Shown piece by piece: positions 1-8,180 of a DNA stretch of 57,853 nucleotides. The stretch's first letter is position 1; the number at the start of each line of letters is the position of its first letter. The notes under the pieces are model-generated. The model was not told the origin of the DNA, made no database searches, and saw nothing but the letters and a program-made list of their open reading frames with translations. Location: the NCBI GenBank assembly GCA_016215025.1, contig JACRMI010000070.1, positions 1 through 57,853 on the forward strand, read 5' to 3'. Source of the DNA: Chloroflexota bacterium. Its GTDB lineage: Bacteria > Chloroflexota > Anaerolineae > UBA4142. Made by a program: the position numbers and the translations under genes.

Positions 1-28
1 GGAGCGCATCCATTTGCACCTGCATTGC

Positions 29-2256
29 GGTTCACCCCCACGCATGTGGGGACAACACCAAGTCATGCAATGTAACAACGCGATAGGTAGGTTCACCCCC
101 ACGCATGTGGGGACAACGCGCTGACCGTGGCTTTGGTCACTTCGTTACCCGGTTCACCCCCACGCATGTGGGGACAACACGAGTTGCGCCAGTGATTCGG
201 TCAAGCCGTCCGGTTCACCCCCACGCATGTGGGGACAACCAAGGGCGAACGCCCGCCTTCGCCCTTTGATTTCGGTTCACCCCCACGCATGTGGGGACAA
301 CACACTCGCCAAGCCAGGCAAGATACCGCCGCGCGGTTCACCCCCACGCATGTGGGGACAACTCAACGCCTTAAGAGTTAATGCCCCTGCATTGCGGTTC
401 ACCCCCACGCATGTGGGGACAACGCCAGCATACCCATCGTCCAACGCCCATAGAACGGTTCACCCCCACGCATGTGGGGACAACTCTAGCTGTTCACTGT
501 GTGCCATTCTGTTCTCCGGTTCACCCCCACGCATGTGGGGACAACGCTGGCAGAACTAAAGGGACGTAAGTGTTATTTCGGTTCACCCCCACGCATGTGG
601 GGACAACATGGCGGGACTGGCGCGAACGATGACCTAACCCGGTTCACCCCCACGCATGTGGGGACAACTTTCCGCAATTGCTTTCTTGCGGTTAAGTTCC
701 CGGTTCACCCCCACGCATGTGGGGACAACATTATCCTAGCCATCCACGTATTTTTGCTTGACGGTTCACCCCCACGCATGTGGGGACAACCACAAGCTCG
801 ATTCGATGATCACTCGCGTTGACGGTTCACCCCCACGCATGTGGGGACAACTCCAAGACCTTGTTCGCCTCGGTCGAGACGATCGGTTCACCCCCACGCA
901 TGTGGGGACAACGCACACAGCGCCGCCAACAGCGCGGGCAGGTGCGGTTCACCCCCACGCATGTGGGGACAACGTTTGCGATTAACGACACCTTGCGAAT
1001 GTCGCCGGTTCACCCCCACGCATGTGGGGACAACGTCATACGTTCCCTTGAACAGGCGAGCGAGGACGGTTCACCCCCACGCATGTGGGGACAACCAGGG
1101 AACGCCCACGAGCAGGTATTCGAGCACCGGTTCACCCCCACGCATGTGGGGACAACCCTGGGTGAGTTGCGTTAGTTGGCTTCGCAGTTCGGTTCACCCC
1201 CACGCATGTGGGGACAACGTTTCTTTTCGCTTGCCAACGCGCTCCAATGCGGTTCACCCCCACGCATGTGGGGACAACGTATAGCACGTTTTGAGATTAG
1301 ATTCAATGCTCGGTTCACCCCCACGCATGTGGGGACAACGCGATGTTGCAAGCGAATGCGATAACCTGTCCCGGTTCACCCCCACGCATGTGGGGACAAC
1401 TTTCGTCTCGTCGTGCGGCGTGGCGAGCGCGGCGGTTCACCCCCACGCATGTGGGGACCACTCCACGCGGGCAAGAATTTTAGTTCCGCAACGCGGTTCA
1501 CCCCCACGCATGTGGGGACAACGCGGTTTTTGATCCCGCTTCGAGTCCGCATTTCGGTTCACCCCCACGCATGTGGGGACAACGGATTAGTCACAGTAAT
1601 TTCTTTGCAGAGCATCGGTTCACCCCCACGCATGTGGGGACAACGTCACGGTTGCGTTTGTGGGGTCTTCGATAACCGGTTCACCCCCACGCATGTGGGG
1701 ACAACTTCAACGAACCCGACCTGTCGAATCAGGCGAATCGGTTCACCCCCACGCATGTGGGGACAACGCAACTGTCGAGGAAATCAGAAAGTTCGTGATC
1801 GGTTCACCCCCACGCATGTGGGGACAACATTTCCCTTTGCAAGTAGCAGGCTAACTATGTCGGTTCACCCCCACGCATGTGGGGACAACGGAGGTGAGTT
1901 CTTGCTCAGGTGCGGCGTTTAGGGTTCACCCCCACGCATGTGGGGACAACGGGGTAGCCGATGAACGCACAACACACGGCGACGGTTCACCCCCACGCAT
2001 GTGGGGACAACACAGGCGTTGCCTTCGGGTACTTCGTGCGTGATGGTTCACCCCCACGCATGTGGGGACAACTCCACCCCATCGACGCCTGAGCGATTAA
2101 AACATGGTTCACCCCCACGCATGTGGGGACAACGTGTGAGAACATCGGAGGCTCTTTCCGTAGAATGGTTCACCCCCACGCATGTGGGGACAACGCAGAG
2201 ACGGCAAAGTATGCCGAGAACTATTTTCGGTTCACCCCCACGCATGTGGGGACAAC
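29..2256 (-). CRISPR. CRISPR array, type I-E-like, 37 repeats
   Basis: Thirty-seven repeats of 28 bp begin at 29, 90, 151, 212, 274 and so on to 2229, with a period of 61 bp (five of 62, one of 60), giving 36 complete spacers of 32-34 bp. Bases 1-28 are a partial spacer, so the array continues left of the window. Each repeat starts GGTTCACCCCCACG and ends GTGGGGACAAC; the inner CCCCCACGCATGTGGGG makes a hairpin. Read on the minus strand it starts GTTGTCCCCAC and ends GTGAACC(G), which matches the type I-E repeat class, so transcription is expected right to left with the leader at the right end. Only one internal repeat is mutated: repeat 24 (1434-1461) ends ACCAC instead of ACAAC. No cas gene is in the window, so the subtype is inferred from the repeat alone. 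Confidence 0.97.
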
Positions 2257-2263
2257 TGTTAGT

Positions 2264-2336
2264 TGTCGTGTCCAATGACATCGTGCTCAATTTTTTGATT
2301 TCGTTAACTGCGCTGAGTCCAGAGACATCGTGCACA
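2264..2336. repeat. Left IS end: outer and inner inverted repeats
   Basis: Outer repeat 2264-2289 and inner repeat 2316-2336 share the core CATCGTGC and the TCCA-GACATCG pattern. They are 47 bp apart. Both are mirrored at the right end of the element. Confidence 0.8.
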
Positions 2337-2494
2337 CTTTGCGGCGTCGATGAGAGCGACGAAACTCGGGGCGTACCGGACGTACTGGTTCTGCAGTTTC
2401 ATAGATAGCGAAAGGTCTTGCGCCAGCGCATCGGATGTTGGGCGGATCGCTGATGGTAGATTTCTAAACGTTGTTCATGCGTCACGATAGTCGC

Positions 2495-3547
2495 TCACAC
2501 ATACTGACCGGCTAAACGCTGATCAATATGCCAGGTGTCATTGAGAAGCGCAATGTTCCCCTGGGCATCCACGAGACGCTCGAAATGGATGCGTCCCGCC
2601 GTAATGGGCAGTGCGTTCGGCAAGGCGTGCCGTTGCCGTTTCGTCAAACGACGTGTTTTCGTTGGCGTAGTCATGGATGGTTGCAGATACTCTGCGGTAT
2701 ACCAGTCCACAAACACTGGACTGGCGCGTTGCACATGCGCGACCGAACGAAAATGCCGGCGCTTCCAGAACCCTTGACTCCACACTCCATTGAGTCGTTC
2801 GACGACTCCATTGCGCTCGGCTTCACCGAACGGAATGAAAATGAGTTCGATGCCGAGATAGAGCGCCAACCGTACAAACGGACTAAACACGCGCGCGACC
2901 TTCCGCGTCCCATTGAAGGCAGCGTCATTGTCGAGTTGCAAACCGTCGGGTAAGCCCAACTGCTGGCACGCCTCCAACAGGTGACCACAAGCGGTGGCAC
3001 GCCTCTTATTGGGACTAATGGTTTGATGAATCGCACGGTCTGGAATGGTCACGGTGTGAAAGGCATAGACCTTGGGACCACCGTCGAGATAGCGTTGCGT
3101 CCAATCCATCGCGTGTAACACGAACTGGGGTGTCGCGGTAGGGCGCGGACAGTAGGCGACCTGCTTGCGTGCGGGACGTAACACACCGGTCCGATGCAAC
3201 ATAGCGTAGATCAAGGATTTGCTCGGACAAGGTTGACCAGGATATCTTCGTTCCCAGGCACGTTGAATGGCTTTGGCGCCCAGCCAACCCAGCTTGGCGT
3301 GTTCGAGTTGATGACGAATGCAAACGATGCGTCGGCAGGTGGTGTTCGAGTAACGATGGGCACACCGATGGGGATGGCGCGATTCACTTTGCAATCCGCG
3401 CCAGCCCAACACCTGGTAACGTGCTTGCCACTTGCACAGCCAACGACGGCTACGCGGAATTTGTTTCCGAATGTCTTTGGAACGCAACCCACGCAGGGTC
3501 AATCGAATCGCTTTACGACGCCAGATCCGTTCGTGTTTCTCGTCCAT
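2495..3547 (-). CDS. IS481-family-like transposase, DDE integrase core
   Basis: A 350-residue transposase that would cut and join the ends of the surrounding element. An N-terminal helix-turn-helix region (about residues 10-60, rich in Arg) should bind the inverted repeats. The integrase core follows, with D148 (MDWTQRY), D206 (LQLDND) and E250 (NGVVERLN) as the expected catalytic triad. The start ATG at 3547 is preceded by AAGGAGG with good spacing. No frameshift or internal stop is visible, so the protein could be active. The family assignment comes from the single-frame architecture and the spacing of the triad; a related IS3-group element without an orfA is the main alternative. Confidence 0.88.
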   Translation of the reverse strand: MDEKHERIWRRKAIRLTLRGLRSKDIRKQIPRSRRWLCKWQARYQVLGWRGLQSESRHPHRCAHRYSNTTCRRIVCIRHQLEHAKLGWLGAKAIQRAWERRYPGQPCPSKSLIYAMLHRTGVLRPARKQVAYCPRPTATPQFVLHAMDWTQRYLDGGPKVYAFHTVTIPDRAIHQTISPNKRRATACGHLLEACQQLGLPDGLQLDNDAAFNGTRKVARVFSPFVRLALYLGIELIFIPFGEAERNGVVERLNGVWSQGFWKRRHFRSVAHVQRASPVFVDWYTAEYLQPSMTTPTKTRRLTKRQRHALPNALPITAGRIHFERLVDAQGNIALLNDTWHIDQRLAGQYV

Positions 3548-3635
3548 AGTGCCTCCTTACGGAAACAGTATGAACGAAAAGGTTCGCTTATGCGATTGTT
3601 AATCACGCGCTCTGATCTGAGTGGCTCAGCAACAA

Positions 3636-3686
3636 TGTGCACGATGTCACTGGACTTTTTTGTGCACGATGTCATTGGACATGACA
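3636..3686. repeat. Right IS end: inner and outer inverted repeats
   Basis: Inner repeat 3636-3656 (TGTGCACGATGTCACTGGACT) and outer repeat 3661-3686 are tandem copies of the same motif, 25 bp apart. They are the inverse of the left-end pair, but more closely spaced. Doubled ends of this kind may give two binding sites for transposase. Confidence 0.8.
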
Positions 3687-3700
3687 CCTAAGAGGAGACC

Positions 3701-4489
3701 ATGCATATTCTTCGTGTGTTAACTGCGCTCTTCAAAATCAACATCCAACAAGAGCTAGCTTATCGGGTCGATACCGTGGTCAATATCTTGACGAGTATCA
3801 TGTGGCTGGCTTGGGAACTAGTCAGCTTGGGCATCATCTTTTCGAATACGAACACCATCGCCGGTTGGTGCTTTGGCGACATCCTAGCGTTGCTGGGCGT
3901 GTTCAAGTTAATCAATACCTATATGCAGGCGATTGTGTGGCCCAACACCGAGAAATTCAACCAGGGGATTCGCGAGGGAACGCTCGACTATACCTTCTTG
4001 CTTCCAGTGAATAGCCAATTCCTCGTGAGCTTTTCACGTATCGTGATTTGGAATGCCTGGAACCTTTTTCTGGGCTTTGCCTTGATCGTGATTGGTTTGT
4101 TCGCCGTTGGGAGTGAAGCGCCCTCATGGATCAGCACGATTACGTTTTTGCTGTTAACGGCGTCGGGTGCGCTCATTATTTACAGCTTGTGGATCGCATT
4201 GATTGCGCTCACCTTCTGGTTTACCAAATTCGACAATAACGTTACGCTGATGCAGGCGCTTATGGATACCGGGCGTTTTCCGAGTGTTGTTTATCCAATT
4301 TGGTTGCGCATGATCATCACGTTCGTTATTCCGATTGCCGTCGCGACGACAGTGCCACTCCAGGCACTTCGCGGTGAACTAACTTGGTGGGAAATTGTCA
4401 TTGCGTTAGTCGCTGGTCTTGCCGCCGCTTTCTTGTCCGCCCAGTTTTGGCAAGCCGGAGTTAGACGATACAGCGGAGCTTCCGCCTAG
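3701..4489 (+). CDS. ABC-2 type transporter permease (COG3694-like), orphan
   Basis: A 262-residue inner-membrane protein with about six hydrophobic segments and the gating-type central region (NQGIREGTLDYTFLLP, about residues 86-101) seen in ABC-2 family permeases of the uncharacterised COG3694 type. In that family one ATPase and a second permease normally lie immediately upstream in an operon. Here the only upstream neighbour is the IS, whose right end lies 14 bp before the ATG. The ribosome site AAGAGGAG (3690-3697 region) sits just outside the IS, so the coding region is intact but its promoter and partners are missing. A terminator follows. Transported substrate unknown. Confidence 0.85.
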   Translation: MHILRVLTALFKINIQQELAYRVDTVVNILTSIMWLAWELVSLGIIFSNTNTIAGWCFGDILALLGVFKLINTYMQAIVWPNTEKFNQGIREGTLDYTFLLPVNSQFLVSFSRIVIWNAWNLFLGFALIVIGLFAVGSEAPSWISTITFLLLTASGALIIYSLWIALIALTFWFTKFDNNVTLMQALMDTGRFPSVVYPIWLRMIITFVIPIAVATTVPLQALRGELTWWEIVIALVAGLAAAFLSAQFWQAGVRRYSGASA

Positions 4490-4517
4490 TTCGATTGATT
4501 TGTCTGATCGCTACATC

Positions 4518-4553
4518 AAAAAGTCGAGACGGTTCTGTCTCGGCTTTTTATTT
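4518..4553 (+). terminator. Rho-independent terminator after the ABC-2 permease
   Basis: The stem AAGTCGAGAC / GTCTCGGCTT with a GGTTCT loop is followed by TTTTATTTT. It lies 30 bp after the permease stop. Confidence 0.85.
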
Positions 4554-4650
4554 TGGTCTTTAAGCAATCTCGACTAGGAAATGGTCAAGCTGTTCCATTG
4601 TTCTAGTGACCTGGAAAGCGGTTGGAAATATTTCCAAATACTCCACCATA

Positions 4651-7600
4651 TCACCGCGGCAAGATGATTCGTTGAGATCCGCTGGGAGGAGGTACGGGTT
4701 CAGCAACGTTAGGACCTAACGTGCTCGTACGGCTCGCAAATGGCCAAGGCGTGCTGCTTTGCCAAGTTGCGGTAAAATTCCAAGGACCCCCACTCCCCGT
4801 TACACAACCTGGAATCGTGTAATTGTTTAGCCCGTCAAAGCCATGGGCAGTTGTTGGCGAGTCGAAAGTGACATCGGCGTAAAACGCACCGGAAAAAGAA
4901 GCGTGGTTGTTCACAATTGGTTCAGGCGTTGTGTGCGTTATTTTGTAATTGGTAAGGTTACAGGAAGGGACATTGATATAAATCGTAAATCCCTGGATGA
5001 AATCGCCATACTGACTGACATTGAACGCGTCATTCGTGGGTCCTTTCCATGCACCTGCTTTTGGAAGCCAAGAATAAAGGACCATTGGAAGAAAAGTGTA
5101 CGGACTCCAGAATGAATGATCGACAGCAGGAGATGTACTGGAATTAAAGTTGTTGTCGCCGCCATAAGTCGCGGTCAGCGTTTTGCCGCCTCCGGAGGCA
5201 AATGAGATTTGGCAATTGCCAGTCGTGACGGTTGCCGTGCAGTTTGTGGTTCCATTCGTAACGGTGACGACGCCGGTTGGAACACCACTTCCGGGCGAAT
5301 TTGGAGTAACGCCAAAGTGCACCGTAACTGTTTGCGTGATTAAAGAGGGGTTCGGAGTGTGCGCTGTGATAATTGTCGTCGTATTGGCTTTGTTCACCAT
5401 CTGACTTGGCGAAAGATTACCGGAGCTGGAATTGAAACTATTATCGCCGCTATACATAGCAGTGATGGCATGTGCCCCAATCAATAACGTCGTCGTGCTG
5501 ATGCTTGCCCTTGCATTCGATAGAGGAATGGCACTACCCCGATTAATTCCATCGACTTGAAATTGGACTGTTCCGGTTGGCGGACCAAAACCAGGTGGCA
5601 CTGTCGATACGGTTGCGGTGAAAATCGTATTTTGTCCATAGACGGATGGATTAATTGACGAAGTAACCGACGTCGATGTATCGCGCTTGTTCACGGTCTG
5701 CGTTATGCCAGCAGAGGGCGCGCTGGAATTGTAGTTGGTATCACCTTGATAGGTTGCATACAGTGTTTTGTTCCCAGCAAGGGTGAACGCAATCTGGCAC
5801 TTGCCGGCAGCTACGCTTCCCGTGCAAGATTGTGTTCCATCACTTACGGTAACATTGCCTGTCGGCATGCCACTCCCTGGGCTAGTCACTCCGACACTGT
5901 ACGTAATCGTCACAGGTTGTCCGACAAAAGAGATGCTGGGAGTATTCGCTGTGATGGTCGTGAGCGTGTTCGCTTTGTTCACCGTTTGGGCAACACCAAC
6001 CGTCGGAGGACTCGAGTTAAAGTTGCTGTCTCCTTGGTAGGTTGCGGTCAGAGTTTGTGTGCCAGCGGTCATCAAGCTGAGTTGACAATTGCCATCTGTA
6101 ATTGTTCCTGTGCAACTGGATACACCGTCCGTTACAATCACGTTTCCCGTGGGTGTGCCACCATAGGGGCTGTTGGCGAGTACCGTAAATGTAACAGTTA
6201 CAGACTGACCGACCACGGATGGATTAGGAGTGTATCCGGTTATAGCAGCAAGTGTGGCAGCTTTGTTCACCGTCTGATTCGGCGCAAGTGTTCCTGTGCC
6301 GAGATTGTAATTCCCGTCGCCGCTGTAATCGGCTGTAACAGTGTGTGATCCTGCTGGCATAGTCGAGGTGCTAATGCTGATGCTGCCATTAGTCAAAGGA
6401 ACTGCGCTACCGATAGCCGCCCCATCAGACTTGAAAAGCACCGTCCCGGTTGGGGTGCTCCCACCGGGGAAAATGGAGGCGACTGTGGCGGTAATATTCA
6501 CAAATTGTCGATACGTAGAAGGATTGGGTGACGCACTCAATAGAATGGTTGTATTCGCTTTGCTGACACTCATGTTGGGCGATAGCGTGCCCGTGCTGGT
6601 GATGAAATTGCCATCCCCGCTGTAAACGGCTGCGATCGTGTGAGAACCAACTGACAATAGAGTCGTGCTGATGCTGGCGCTCCCGCCGGATAAGCTGACA
6701 GCACCACCAAGATTACTCCCATCGACTTTGAATTGCATCGTCCCCGTTGGTGCACCTGACCCCGGTGGCGTCACATTTAGCGTCGCCGTAAACCACACCG
6801 ACTCGCCAAAGCTGGATAAAGTTTTGGATGCCGCAAGCGCAGTCGTCGTATTCGCCTGACTGACGCTCTGATAAGGCGAAAGCGTGCCTGTGCTGGTGAT
6901 GAAATTTCCATCGCCATTGTAAACGGCTGTGATCGTATGATTCCCAACCGACAGATTCGTTGTGTTTACGCTGGCTTGGCCTCCGACCAACAAGACACTA
7001 TTGCCCAGGTTTACACCATTGTCTTTGAATTGTACCGAACCTGTTGGTGTTCCATTCCCAGGCGGTGTCGCACCGACCGTGGCGGTGAAGGTCACGCTCT
7101 GTCCAAACACCGAGGGATTCACCGAAGACGTTAATGCCGTCGTCGTATTCGCCTTAGTGACAACCTGGGTCAAGGGACTAGAAGTGCTGCCGTTGAAATT
7201 CGCATCACTCGAATACGTCGCCGTGATCGGGTGCGAGGCGACCGCGAGCGTGGAAGTAATCAGTGTGGCCTTTCCTCCAGAGAGCGATTGCGTTTCTCCG
7301 AGTAGTGAGCCATTATCGTAGAACTGGACATTACCGCTCGGGGTTCCATTCCCAGGCGGTGTCGCAGTCACTGTGGCGGTGAAGGTCACATTCTGTCCAA
7401 ACACCGACGGATTCACCGACGAGGTTAACGCCGTAGTTGTCGCTGCCTTGTTGACTTGATGCGATGTGGTTCTGACACTGCCGAAGAAATTCGTGTCGCC
7501 AGTATAGGTGACCGTTAGGGTCTTGGTGCCAGCGAGAGAGAACGACAGGGTACAACTTCCGGCGGCGACTGTTCCCGTGCAAGAATTCCCACTGGCATCA

Positions 7601-8001
7601 TTCACAGTGATGGTCACGTTGCCACTCGGCGAGCCACTCCCCGGACTGTTGGGCGTGACCGTGTAACTGACAGTCACGGCTTGTCCGACCACTGAAGGAT
7701 CGGGCAGGTCGGCGGTGATGTTGGTGGTGGTATTCGCCTTAGTGACAACCTGGGTCAAGGGACTGGAGGTGCTGCTGCTGAAATTGGCATCGCTCAAATA
7801 CGTTGCCGTGATCGGATGCGACGCAACGGAAAGCGTGGAAGTAATCAGTGTGGCTTTTCCACCAGAGAGCGATTGCGTTCCCCCGAGTGGTGAGCCATTG
7901 TCGTAGAATTGCACCGAACCTGTCGGGGTACCTGCCCCTGGGAGTGTGGCATTGACCGTGGCGGTGAAGGTCACGCTCTGCCCAAACACCGATGGATTCA
8001 C
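4651..8001 (-). CDS. Giant Ig-like repeat surface protein, C-terminal part (frame-broken)
   Basis: Open frame of 1116 residues forming the downstream part of the gene that begins at 10133. It carries about ten bacterial Ig-like modules of about 95 residues, separated by (V/N)KANTTT linkers. Two module classes alternate: a cysteine-free class with a VQFYDNG or VQFKDNG core, and a class with a paired-Cys motif such as CTGTVAAGSC, probably a disulfide. The last 170 residues form a different C-terminal domain rich in Trp and Tyr, ending in a Pro-rich tail. No sortase motif is seen. The apparent GTG start at 8001 lies inside a module and has no ribosome site, so it is not a real start. Expected role is extracellular adhesion or matrix; unproven. 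Confidence 0.75.
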   Translation of the reverse strand: MNPSVFGQSVTFTATVNATLPGAGTPTGSVQFYDNGSPLGGTQSLSGGKATLITSTLSVASHPITATYLSDANFSSSTSSPLTQVVTKANTTTNITADLPDPSVVGQAVTVSYTVTPNSPGSGSPSGNVTITVNDASGNSCTGTVAAGSCTLSFSLAGTKTLTVTYTGDTNFFGSVRTTSHQVNKAATTTALTSSVNPSVFGQNVTFTATVTATPPGNGTPSGNVQFYDNGSLLGETQSLSGGKATLITSTLAVASHPITATYSSDANFNGSTSSPLTQVVTKANTTTALTSSVNPSVFGQSVTFTATVGATPPGNGTPTGSVQFKDNGVNLGNSVLLVGGQASVNTTNLSVGNHTITAVYNGDGNFITSTGTLSPYQSVSQANTTTALAASKTLSSFGESVWFTATLNVTPPGSGAPTGTMQFKVDGSNLGGAVSLSGGSASISTTLLSVGSHTIAAVYSGDGNFITSTGTLSPNMSVSKANTTILLSASPNPSTYRQFVNITATVASIFPGGSTPTGTVLFKSDGAAIGSAVPLTNGSISISTSTMPAGSHTVTADYSGDGNYNLGTGTLAPNQTVNKAATLAAITGYTPNPSVVGQSVTVTFTVLANSPYGGTPTGNVIVTDGVSSCTGTITDGNCQLSLMTAGTQTLTATYQGDSNFNSSPPTVGVAQTVNKANTLTTITANTPSISFVGQPVTITYSVGVTSPGSGMPTGNVTVSDGTQSCTGSVAAGKCQIAFTLAGNKTLYATYQGDTNYNSSAPSAGITQTVNKRDTSTSVTSSINPSVYGQNTIFTATVSTVPPGFGPPTGTVQFQVDGINRGSAIPLSNARASISTTTLLIGAHAITAMYSGDNSFNSSSGNLSPSQMVNKANTTTIITAHTPNPSLITQTVTVHFGVTPNSPGSGVPTGVVTVTNGTTNCTATVTTGNCQISFASGGGKTLTATYGGDNNFNSSTSPAVDHSFWSPYTFLPMVLYSWLPKAGAWKGPTNDAFNVSQYGDFIQGFTIYINVPSCNLTNYKITHTTPEPIVNNHASFSGAFYADVTFDSPTTAHGFDGLNNYTIPGCVTGSGGPWNFTATWQSSTPWPFASRTSTLGPNVAEPVPPPSGSQRIILPR

Positions 8002-8180
8002 CGAAGAACTTAAAAAGTCGCGGTGCTACTCGTCAATGGCCGAGCGAGACCCAGCGGTGAGCCATTATCGTAGAATTGCACCGAACCTGTCGGGGTACCT
8101 GCCCCTGGGAGTGTGGCATTGACCGTGGCGGTGAAGGTCACGCTCTGCCCAAACACCGATGGATTCACCGAAGAACTTAA
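7901..8180. repeat. Direct duplication at the break of the Ig-like gene
   Basis: Bases 7901-8013 are identical to 8068-8180, an offset of 167 bp. A full module is about 285 bp, so this is a half-module duplication. Because 167 is not a multiple of three it throws the reading frame out at the run of five A in + (8012-8016), creating the stop at 8010. Confidence 0.9.

Larger units (their letters stand above)
2264..3686 (-). mobile_element. IS481-like insertion sequence, about 1.42 kb
   Basis: A single DDE transposase gene is bounded by matching terminal inverted repeats. The left end begins TGTCGTGTCCAATGACATCG at 2264; the reverse complement of the right end (3686 inward) begins TGTCATGTCCAATGACATCG, with one difference in 20 bp. 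A second, inner pair of related repeats lies inside. No target duplication is visible: the left flank ends GTTAGT and the right flank begins CCTAAG. The left non-coding end (2264-2494) is long for such an element. The element lies 7 bp from the last CRISPR repeat and 14 bp before the start codon of the next gene. Confidence 0.88.

Noticed and set aside
227..2408. Several open frames of 60-170 residues across the CRISPR array
   Set aside because: They are translations of the repeat (GSPPRMWGQ, FTPTHVGTT, VHPHACGDN) and have no ribosome sites.
2524..2953. Plus-strand frames inside the transposase gene
   Set aside because: Antisense shadows; the minus-strand frame has a ribosome site and the DDE motif.
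2303..3729. 12-bp match GTTAACTGCGCT inside the IS left end and at the start of the ABC-2 permease gene
   Set aside because: Flanking bases do not match, and it does not fit a target duplication position; probably chance.
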